Translations under genes and position numbers: made by a program
Notes under the pieces: generated by a model
The model's database searches: none
The model's input: the letters and a program-made list of their open reading frames with translations, nothing else
Told to the model about the DNA's origin: nothing
From: Synergistaceae bacterium
GTDB lineage: Bacteria; Synergistota; Synergistia; Synergistales; Synergistaceae
Assembly: GCA_030531285.1 (NCBI GenBank)
Contig: JAUNNW010000034.1
Span: 1 to 11,555 of the forward strand
Direction of reading: 5' to 3'
Length of the DNA stretch: 11,555 nucleotides
In this document: piece after piece, positions 6,639 to 11,555 of the stretch
Numbering within the stretch: the first letter of the stretch is position 1
Layout: the number at the start of each line of letters is the position of its first letter

Positions 6639-7484
6639 GTGTTTAAAATACTCAGCAAGGAAAAACTTGCGCCAAAAGAGTTCAGTTTTTGGATTGAAGC
6701 TCCCCGCATTGCGTCGCACGCAAAGCCCGGACAGTTTGTTTCGGTGCGCATTGCCGAAACAGGCGAGCGTATTCCGCTTACCATAGCTGATTTTGACGCA
6801 GAAGCCGGCAACATCAGGCTGATATTCCAAGTTGTAGGCAAAACTACGGCGGCGATGTCGCAGCTTGAAGCGGGAGATGAAATTAAAGACATCGCAGGGC
6901 CTCTCGGCAAAGCAAGCGAAGTCGACAAATTCGGCACGGTGCTTTTGATAGGCGGTGGCATAGGAATAGCCGCAATTTTTCCGATACTTCGCAAACTGAA
7001 GCAACTCGGCAACCGCGTAATCGCGATTCTCGGCGGCAGAAGCGCAGACCTTGTGATTCTCAAAGAAGAATGCAAAGAATTCTGCGATGAACTGATCATT
7101 ACGACGGACGACGGTTCTTTGGGACAAAAAGGGCTTGTAACAGACGCCATGAGAGAACTTGCTACCCGCGGAGAAAAGCCTGAACAGGTGTGGTGCGTCG
7201 GTCCTTCGATTATGATGAAATTCTGCCAGCTGACGGCGAAAGAACTTGGTTGGCCGATATGGGTGTCGCTCAATCCTCTTATGCTTGACGGTACCGGAAT
7301 GTGCGGCTGCTGCCGCGTGACAATAGACGGCGAAATTAAATTTGCCTGTGTTGACGGTCCTGAATTTGACGGACATAAGGTCGATTGGGTGGAATTTATG
7401 AACCGTCTTGCGCAGTACAGAGATGAAGAGAAAATATCAATGGAAAAATACGCGGCAGAGGTTGGTGAAGAGTCATGGCAGTAG
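6639..7484 (+). CDS. nfnA: NfnA-like small subunit (FAD, [2Fe-2S]) of NADH-dependent ferredoxin:NADP+ oxidoreductase
   Basis: A 281-residue cytoplasmic flavoprotein of the ferredoxin-NADP reductase superfamily (PyrK/SudB/NfnA type). In the Nfn complex this subunit binds NAD(H) and a [2Fe-2S] cluster. Visible parts: FAD-binding RIPLT at 44-48, Rossmann GGGIGIA at 105-111, the NAD-domain TTDDGSLGQKGLVTD near 155-169, and a C-terminal iron-sulfur segment DGTGMCGCCRV with a distal Cys (cysteines 222, 224, 225 and 237). Structural work on the family reports an Asp plus three Cys as ligands; Asp217 here is a candidate. The start is GTG 6639, with AAAGGAG (6624-6630) 8 nt upstream. The gene overlaps nfnB by 10 nt, as expected for subunits of one complex. 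The isolated family is also annotated as sulfide dehydrogenase subunit SudB; the partner next door favours Nfn. Confidence 0.9.
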   Translation: MFKILSKEKLAPKEFSFWIEAPRIASHAKPGQFVSVRIAETGERIPLTIADFDAEAGNIRLIFQVVGKTTAAMSQLEAGDEIKDIAGPLGKASEVDKFGTVLLIGGGIGIAAIFPILRKLKQLGNRVIAILGGRSADLVILKEECKEFCDELIITTDDGSLGQKGLVTDAMRELATRGEKPEQVWCVGPSIMMKFCQLTAKELGWPIWVSLNPLMLDGTGMCGCCRVTIDGEIKFACVDGPEFDGHKVDWVEFMNRLAQYRDEEKISMEKYAAEVGEESWQ

Positions 7485-8866
7485 AGCAGAAGACGAAAAC
7501 CCCGATAGCGGAGCAGGATCCTGTTGTTCGCAGCACTAATTTCCAAGAGGTTTGTCTCGGCTACACTGCTGATGAAGCGAAACAGGAAGCCTCCCGCTGT
7601 CTCCAGTGCAAAACAAAGCCGTGTATGAACGGGTGCCCTGTCGGCATAGACATACCTGAATTTATTCGCGCGCTGCGTGAGGGAAACACGGACGAAGCAG
7701 CGGAAATCATCGCGAAATACAGCTGTTTCCCCGCGGTTTGCGGACGTGTCTGCCCTCAGGAAAAACAGTGCGAAGGCGTTTGCACGGTCGGCAGAATAAA
7801 AGACTGTGAACCCGTAGCAATAGGCAAACTCGAACGTTTTGTGGCGGACACCGCGCTTGAAAAAGGCATAAAGGTTACGCCGCCGAAAGAAAACAACGGC
7901 AAAAAGGTTGCGGTAATAGGCGCAGGGCCTTCTGCTTTGGCGCTTGCGGGCGAGCTTGCAAAGAAAGGCTTTGGCGTGAAAATATTTGAAGCTCTTCACG
8001 AAGCAGGCGGAGTGCTTATCTACGGTATCCCTGAGTTCCGTCTTCCGAAATCGATAGTTGCAGCAGAGGTTGAAAAACTGCGTCAGCTTGGTGTTGAAAT
8101 CGAATGCAATGTCGTTGTCGGAAAAACAATAACGATGGAAGAATTGCGCGCGGAATATGATGCAATCTACATTGCTGTCGGCGCAGGCACGCCCAATATG
8201 CAGGGAATAGCTGGGAGTTCGCTCAACGGCGTATACGCTGCAAACGAATACCTTACAAGAATAAACCTTATGAAGGGTTACAAATTCCCTGAGTGCGACA
8301 CACCCTCAAAACGCGCGAAAAACGTTGTCGTAGTGGGTGCAGGAAACGTTGCCATGGATTCCGCCCGCAGCGCGAAACGTCTTGGCGCAGAGCGCGTAAC
8401 GCTTGTCTATCGCCGTTCGGTTGAAGAAATGCCCGCTCGTATCGAAGAATATCACCATGCGGTGCAGGAAGGCATAGAGTTCGCATGGCTGACAAACCCT
8501 GTTGAGTATCTCGGCGATGAAAAAGGAAAACTCACCGGTGTACGCTGCATAAAAATGCAGCTTGGAGAGCCTGATGACAACGGTCGCCGCCGCCCGTCAC
8601 CCATCGAGGGCAGCGAATTTGAAATTCCGTGCGACCTTGTGGTAGAGGCCATAGGGCAGGGACCGAACAGAGTGTTGCTTGACGAAGCGCCTGACCTTGC
8701 GTTAAACAAACGCGGCTACATAGATGCAGACCCTGAGACAGGCAAGACCTCAATACCCGGTGTCTACGCCGGAGGTGATATAGTTACCGGCGCCGCTACG
8801 GTTATAGGTGCAATGGGCGCCGCAAAAAAAGCCGCAAAAGCTATTGAAGAGTATCTTACAAAATAA
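7475..8866 (+). CDS. nfnB: NfnB-like large subunit (FAD, two [4Fe-4S]) of NADH-dependent ferredoxin:NADP+ oxidoreductase
   Basis: A 463-residue relative of the glutamate synthase small subunit. In Nfn this subunit carries the bifurcating FAD, two [4Fe-4S] clusters and the NADP(H) site, and works with NfnA to interconvert NADH plus reduced ferredoxin with NADPH. Cluster motifs: cysteines 42, 45, 50 and 54 (CLQCKTKPCMNGCP) and 89, 93, 99 and 103. FAD-binding GAGPSALALAGEL starts at 149; the third glycine of the usual GxGxxG is Ala here. The NADP(H) motif is GAGNVAMDSARSAKRLGAER from 288 with YRRS just after, and YAGGDIVTGAATVIGAMGA lies near the C-terminus. ATG 7475 lies inside the end of nfnA. 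No glutamate synthase large subunit is present in the window, which supports Nfn rather than GltD. NADPH made here would suit the neighbouring thioredoxin reductase. Confidence 0.92.
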   Translation: MAVEQKTKTPIAEQDPVVRSTNFQEVCLGYTADEAKQEASRCLQCKTKPCMNGCPVGIDIPEFIRALREGNTDEAAEIIAKYSCFPAVCGRVCPQEKQCEGVCTVGRIKDCEPVAIGKLERFVADTALEKGIKVTPPKENNGKKVAVIGAGPSALALAGELAKKGFGVKIFEALHEAGGVLIYGIPEFRLPKSIVAAEVEKLRQLGVEIECNVVVGKTITMEELRAEYDAIYIAVGAGTPNMQGIAGSSLNGVYAANEYLTRINLMKGYKFPECDTPSKRAKNVVVVGAGNVAMDSARSAKRLGAERVTLVYRRSVEEMPARIEEYHHAVQEGIEFAWLTNPVEYLGDEKGKLTGVRCIKMQLGEPDDNGRRRPSPIEGSEFEIPCDLVVEAIGQGPNRVLLDEAPDLALNKRGYIDADPETGKTSIPGVYAGGDIVTGAATVIGAMGAAKKAAKAIEEYLTK

Positions 8867-8880
8867 ACTAACCGTTGATA

Positions 8881-8916
8881 CAAAGGTTCTTCACGGAATT
8901 CCGTGAGGAACCTTTG
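8881..8916 (+). terminator. Near-perfect 36-bp palindrome after nfnB
   Basis: Two 18-nt arms (8881-8898 and 8899-8916) are complementary except for one T/G position, which is a wobble pair in RNA. The centre is GGAATTCC and the ends are CAAAGG/CCTTTG. It begins 14 nt after the nfnB stop and most likely ends the nfnAB transcript, but it lacks a T tract on either side (a run of seven A follows), so termination may be inefficient or it may instead protect the 3' end. Confidence 0.55.
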
Positions 8917-8938
8917 ACCGGCAAAAAAAGGAGTTAAA

Positions 8939-8959
8939 ATGGTTAGATTATTCAATTAA
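8939..8959 (+). other. Six-codon mini-ORF (MVRLFN) with a good ribosome site
   Basis: An A-rich AAGGAG (8928-8933) is 5 nt before ATG 8939, which opens a reading frame of only six codons ending in TAA. It lies between the palindrome after nfnB and the riboswitch promoter. It could be the remnant of a lost gene, a leader peptide of a read-through transcript, or chance. It is too short to call a gene. Confidence 0.2.
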
Positions 8960-8963
8960 TTTA

Positions 8964-8992
8964 TTGTTTTAAATGTTGTGGTATGTTATCAT
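8964..8992 (+). promoter_or_regulatory. Promoter of the glycine-riboswitch operon
   Basis: TTGTTT (8964-8969), 17-nt spacer, TATCAT (8987-8992) with an extended -10 TGT directly before it, in an AT-rich stretch. Transcription would start near 9000, about 45 nt before the aptamer. The resulting leader to the first gene is about 270 nt. Confidence 0.6.
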
Positions 8993-9046
8993 GTACACAC
9001 ATACCGCAAGTGTTTCCCTTGCAGCACACAACAGGAAACGAAGGAA

Positions 9047-9122
9047 CTCTGGAGAATCCCGCGTCAGAGCGGGTGCCGAAGGTGCAAGGCGCAAGCCGAG
9101 TCTCTCAGGCAAAAGGACAGAG
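9047..9122 (+). promoter_or_regulatory. Glycine riboswitch, single aptamer
   Basis: The conserved glycine aptamer core is plain: GGAGAATCCC, GTGCCGAAGGTGCAA and CTCTCAGGCAAAAGGACAG. Paired elements: P1 CTCTG (9047-9051) with CAGAG (9118-9122); CCCGC (9058-9062) with GCGGG (9069-9073); GGC-GCAA-GCC (9088-9097). Only one aptamer is present rather than the usual tandem. Short hairpins flank it: GCAAG/CTTGC (9006-9010, 9018-9022) upstream and CAACC/GGTTG (9123-9127, 9136-9140) downstream. One of them may play the 'ghost aptamer' role described for singlet glycine riboswitches. It controls the two membrane protein genes and the amidohydrolase that follow. Confidence 0.95.
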
Positions 9123-9157
9123 CAACCATAAGTACGGTTGACAGTTGCCTTGTTTTT
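9107..9157 (+). terminator. Alternative terminator stem overlapping the riboswitch aptamer
   Basis: AGGCAA (9107-9112), part of the conserved aptamer core, is complementary to TTGCCT (9145-9150), which is followed by TGTTTTT (9151-9157). A nested CAACC/GGTTG stem brings the two together, and GCAAC (9122-9126) can also pair with GTTGC (9144-9148). Forming this stem would disrupt the glycine-bound aptamer, so it could be the ligand-free terminator, making glycine an activator. Inferred from pairing only. Confidence 0.45.
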
Positions 9158-9160
9158 CAG

Positions 9161-9191
9161 AACTTCCGCGTAAAACGGAAGTTAAATTTTT
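9161..9191 (+). terminator. Intrinsic terminator in the riboswitch expression platform
   Basis: AACTTCCG (9161-9168) and CGGAAGTT (9176-9183) form an 8-bp stem with loop CGTAAAA, followed by AAATTTTT. It lies between the aptamer and the first gene, so it is part of the switch or a leader terminator. I see no clear antiterminator strand for it. Confidence 0.65.
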
Positions 9192-9272
9192 GTTAAAGGG
9201 GGAGTGTGGGGAACAGACAACTGACCACAGATGTTCAATGTCGCTGTATAACTCAAAAGGAGGAAGATGTAT

Positions 9273-9989
9273 ATGGATTTCACGACAGTTTCTAATTTAC
9301 CCATTTTTTGGGCGCTTGCCGGTGTTACTATTGTTATTTCGGCGCTGCAGGCGTATTTCTACATCAGAGAAGCCAATATAGCCACAAGAGAATGCAACAT
9401 AAACCCTGAAATTCCGAAACAGGCATTCAGAATTGGTTTGATTTCTGCAATAGGACCTGCGCTTGGAGTTTTCATCGTCATGGTTGGCTTGATGGCGGCT
9501 ATCGGCGGACCGATGGCATGGCTTCGCCTTTCAATCATAGGCGCTGCCCCCACCGAGCTTGCGGCAGCAACCTGCGGCGCTCAGGCATGCGGTATGGACA
9601 ACCTCGCAGACCCCAGATTCAACGAACTTTGGATGCTTGCCGTTGCATGGTTTGGTATGGCACTGAACGGTGCAGGCTGGCTCGTTTTCACGGGACTTTT
9701 CACACCCGGTCTTGAAAAACTGCGCGACAAACTTTCAGGCGGCGACACAAGCTGGCTCGCGGCTATGTCTGCGGCATGCTCAATCGGTATCTTTGCCTAT
9801 CTGAACGCAAACAACATCATCACAAAAACGCGCGGAATCAATATTGGCGGCACCTGGGCAGCGTTGGGCGGCGCCGTAAGCATGATGATTATCGGTCGTG
9901 TTTTTGTCCCGAAATGCCCCAAGCTTGCCGAATATTCACTCGGTATAGCAATGATTATCGGCATTGCGCTTGCGCTCATGTTCGCGTAG
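9273..9989 (+). CDS. DUF5058-like polytopic membrane protein, putative transporter subunit 1
   Basis: A 238-residue inner-membrane protein with about six hydrophobic segments (roughly residues 11-31, 54-78, 119-143, 162-178, 192-211 and 221-238). The N-terminal pattern (short start, SNLPIFWALAG, then an ALQAYFYIREA stretch) resembles the uncharacterised family DUF5058. I recognise the family but no demonstrated function. The loop between segments 2 and 3 (GAAPTELAAATCGAQACG) is Cys- and small-residue-rich and may line a substrate path. ATG 9273 is preferred to ATG 9267 because AAGGAGG (9257-9263) is 9 nt from 9273 and only 3 nt from 9267. It is the first gene after the glycine riboswitch, and 16 nt separate it from the next membrane gene. 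Both points suggest a paired transporter for glycine or a glycine-containing compound; this is inference. Confidence 0.85.
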   Translation: MDFTTVSNLPIFWALAGVTIVISALQAYFYIREANIATRECNINPEIPKQAFRIGLISAIGPALGVFIVMVGLMAAIGGPMAWLRLSIIGAAPTELAAATCGAQACGMDNLADPRFNELWMLAVAWFGMALNGAGWLVFTGLFTPGLEKLRDKLSGGDTSWLAAMSAACSIGIFAYLNANNIITKTRGINIGGTWAALGGAVSMMIIGRVFVPKCPKLAEYSLGIAMIIGIALALMFA

Positions 9990-10005
9990 AAAGGAGAGAA
10001 TTACC

Positions 10006-10677
10006 ATGGCAAACAATTACGATCTCTCAACCTGGAAAAAAGACTGTATCAAAATAGGAGCTCCGACAAACCTGCTTGCAGCGGCAACAGCGTTCCTTCC
10101 CGTGCTTTATCTCTGCATGAAGTACAACTGCTGGCCGAACATCAGCTACGTTCTTGAAGCCTGGCTGCAGACGGCGCTTCTTTTCGGCGCTTTCTATATC
10201 GTTGAACCGATTTCTTACTATGCCTCACTCGGTATGGCAGGAACATATCTCAGCTTCCTTTCTGGAAACATAGGCAATATGCGCGTTCCCTGCGCCGCTC
10301 TCGCGCTTGACGTTACAAAGAGCGAAGCAGGAACGATTCAGGCTGAAATCGTTTCCACAATGGCAATTTGCGGTTCAATTATCACAAACCTCATAGCAAC
10401 CACAGCAGCCGCTATTTGCGGAGCCGCGGTTGTTGCAATGCTGCCCGAATCAATCAGCCTTGGACTCAAAGTCTATGCGTCAGCAGCAATTTTTGGCGCT
10501 ACGCTTGGCAATTTCGGTCTCAAACAGCCGAAACTCGCGCTTTGCTCGCTTGCGATTCCCGTTGCTTGCAAACTGATTGGCGGTATGCAGGCGTGGCTTG
10601 TTATCGTCCTTTCAGTTTTCGGAACTGTCGCAATCGCGCGAATGATGTACACGGCAGGTAAAAAGAAAGCTGCATAA
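10006..10677 (+). CDS. Polytopic membrane protein, putative transporter subunit 2
   Basis: A 223-residue hydrophobic protein that I cannot assign to a named family with confidence. About six membrane segments are visible (roughly residues 21-39, 52-68, 70-88, 114-146, which is long enough for a re-entrant or double pass, 156-170 and 177-212), ending in a positively charged tail GKKKAA, which suggests a cytoplasmic C-terminus. The stretch NIGNMRVPCAALALDVTKSE between hydrophobic parts contains Pro, Cys and charged residues and may be functional. ATG 10006 has AAAGGAGAG (9990-9998) just upstream; an earlier in-frame ATG (9964) lies inside the preceding gene. Its size, spacing and shared riboswitch with the DUF5058-like gene point to a two-subunit membrane complex. 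Confidence 0.82.
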   Translation: MANNYDLSTWKKDCIKIGAPTNLLAAATAFLPVLYLCMKYNCWPNISYVLEAWLQTALLFGAFYIVEPISYYASLGMAGTYLSFLSGNIGNMRVPCAALALDVTKSEAGTIQAEIVSTMAICGSIITNLIATTAAAICGAAVVAMLPESISLGLKVYASAAIFGATLGNFGLKQPKLALCSLAIPVACKLIGGMQAWLVIVLSVFGTVAIARMMYTAGKKKAA

Positions 10678-10692
10678 ACGGAGGCGATTGTT

Positions 10693-11555
10693 ATGATGTG
10701 GAATGAATGCAAAGACTTGCAGGATTATATCGTTTCAATGCGCAGAGATCTGCATAAAATCCCTGAACTTGGTCTTAATCTTCCCAAAACCCGCGACTAT
10801 GTTACGGCAAAGCTTGACGAATACGGCATTCCCTACAAGCTTTCGGAAAAAGACAGCAGCATAATCGCAACGCTCAAGGGCGGCAAGCCCGGCAAAACCG
10901 TAGCATTGCGCGCTGATATGGACGCGCTTCCGATTACGGAAGAAACGGGCTTGGAATTTGCGTCAACGCACCCCGGATGCATGCACGCGTGCGGACACGA
11001 CAACCACGCTGCAATGCTGCTCGGAGCGGCAAAGATTCTTGCGGCGCACAAAGACGAACTTTGCGGCGAAGTAAGATTTTTGTTCCAGACAGCGGAAGAA
11101 ATTGCAAAAGGATCGCGCATTGTGATAGAAAACGGCGGAATTGACGGTGTTGACGCAGTCTACGGCATGCATATAGGCTCAATCCTTGACAAGGCTATTC
11201 CTGCAGGAACATTTATTGTATGCCCGGGACCTGTAATGGCTTCCTACGACCGTTTTGTTATCAAAATCAAAGGTTCAGCCTGCCACGGCTCAACACCCGA
11301 AAAAGGCATTGACCCGATTAACATTGCGGCTCATGTAGTTCTTGGACTTGAAGCAATTATCGCCCGCGAATTTAACGCCTGTGACCCGTGCGTTGTCACA
11401 GTCGGAAAAATCGCCGGCGGAAGCCAGTACAACGTTATTCCCGACGAAGTTGTGCTTGAAGGTACAACCCGTGCGTTCAAAGAAGAAGTCCGCCGGAAAA
11501 TGGCGGCACGCATTGAGCAGATTGCAAAATCAACAGCCGAAGCTTTCGGCGGCAC
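10693..11555 (+). CDS. M20-family metal-dependent amidohydrolase (hippurate hydrolase/N-acyl-amino-acid hydrolase type), 3'-truncated
   Basis: The first 287 codons of a cytoplasmic zinc/manganese-type aminoacylase; about 100 C-terminal residues lie beyond the window. Family signatures: RRDLHKIPELGL at 17-28, ALRADMDALPI at 71-81, MHACGHDNHAAMLLGAAK at 97-114, FLFQTAEE at 129-136, GMHIG at 158-162, and dimerisation-domain HGSTPEKGIDPI. Expected metal ligands are Cys100, His102, Glu136 and His160, with Glu135 as general base; the last His ligand should be in the missing part. The family hydrolyses N-acyl amino acids, including hippurate (benzoylglycine), N-acetyl amino acids and some dipeptides; exact substrate cannot be read from sequence. 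ATG 10693 is 8 nt after GGAGG (10680-10684). It follows the second membrane gene by 15 nt, so it shares the glycine riboswitch, which makes release of glycine from a conjugate or peptide an attractive role. Confidence 0.93.
   Translation, partial: MMWNECKDLQDYIVSMRRDLHKIPELGLNLPKTRDYVTAKLDEYGIPYKLSEKDSSIIATLKGGKPGKTVALRADMDALPITEETGLEFASTHPGCMHACGHDNHAAMLLGAAKILAAHKDELCGEVRFLFQTAEEIAKGSRIVIENGGIDGVDAVYGMHIGSILDKAIPAGTFIVCPGPVMASYDRFVIKIKGSACHGSTPEKGIDPINIAAHVVLGLEAIIAREFNACDPCVVTVGKIAGGSQYNVIPDEVVLEGTTRAFKEEVRRKMAARIEQIAKSTAEAFGG

Noticed and set aside
6512..7999. Long minus-strand open frame (495 codons) and another at 6414-7376
   Set aside because: Both lie opposite nfnA/nfnB and the end of grdCD, which show full family motifs and ribosome sites on the + strand; the minus-strand products are low-complexity shadows without recognisable domains.
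7475..8866. Glutamate synthase small subunit (GltD)
   Set aside because: The protein is GltD-like, but it overlaps an NfnA/SudB-type gene and no GltB large subunit is present in the window, so NfnB fits better.
9123..9266. Second glycine aptamer in tandem with the first
   Set aside because: No second copy of the CCGAAGG...CTCTCAGGCAAAAGGAC core is present downstream or upstream; only short hairpins and a terminator are found.
1..11555. CRISPR arrays, tRNA or rRNA genes, insertion sequences, integration sites
   Set aside because: No regularly spaced direct repeats, cloverleaf sequences, rRNA motifs, transposase-like proteins or terminal repeats were seen on either strand by eye.

Overview
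The window reads as part of the genome of an anaerobic, amino-acid-fermenting bacterium that decodes UGA as selenocysteine. It carries most of a glycine reductase (Stickland-type) system: selenoproteins GrdB (3' part) and GrdA, a thioredoxin reductase/thioredoxin pair, and component C as one long GrdC-GrdD protein. Next come both subunits of an NfnAB-type electron-bifurcating transhydrogenase. A glycine riboswitch follows, leading two membrane proteins and an M20 amidohydrolase. Gene content fits Synergistota or Clostridia-like amino-acid fermenters; I lean to Synergistota but cannot prove it from this sequence. All supported genes are on the + strand.

Layout. 1-1007: end of grdB with an in-frame TGA (Sec) and a clear hairpin 12 nt after it, then a GC-rich hairpin (1016-1046). 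1219-1932: a TetR-family regulator. 2003-2031: a strong promoter, followed by trxB (2140-3078), trxA (3093-3413) and grdA (3467-3940, in-frame TGA at codon 44). 3947-3978: a terminator-like hairpin. 4006-6519: the fused grdC-grdD gene. 6584-6612: a possible promoter for nfnA (6639-7484) and nfnB (7475-8866). 8881-8916: a near-perfect palindrome. 8964-8992: a promoter. 9047-9122: a single glycine riboswitch aptamer with a terminator-bearing expression platform. 9273-9989 and 10006-10677: two small polytopic membrane proteins, the first DUF5058-like. 10693-11555: an M20 amidohydrolase cut by the window end.

How it fits together. NfnAB can interconvert NADH plus reduced ferredoxin with NADPH. 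NADPH feeds TrxB, which reduces TrxA. TrxA supplies electrons to the selenoprotein GrdA during glycine cleavage by GrdB. The acetyl group goes from GrdA to component C (GrdC-GrdD), which releases acetyl phosphate for ATP synthesis. The last three genes are under a glycine sensor, so they are probably concerned with acquiring or handling glycine. The idea I find most worth testing is that the two membrane proteins form a transporter for glycine or a glycine conjugate or peptide, and that the M20 enzyme frees glycine from it to feed glycine reductase.
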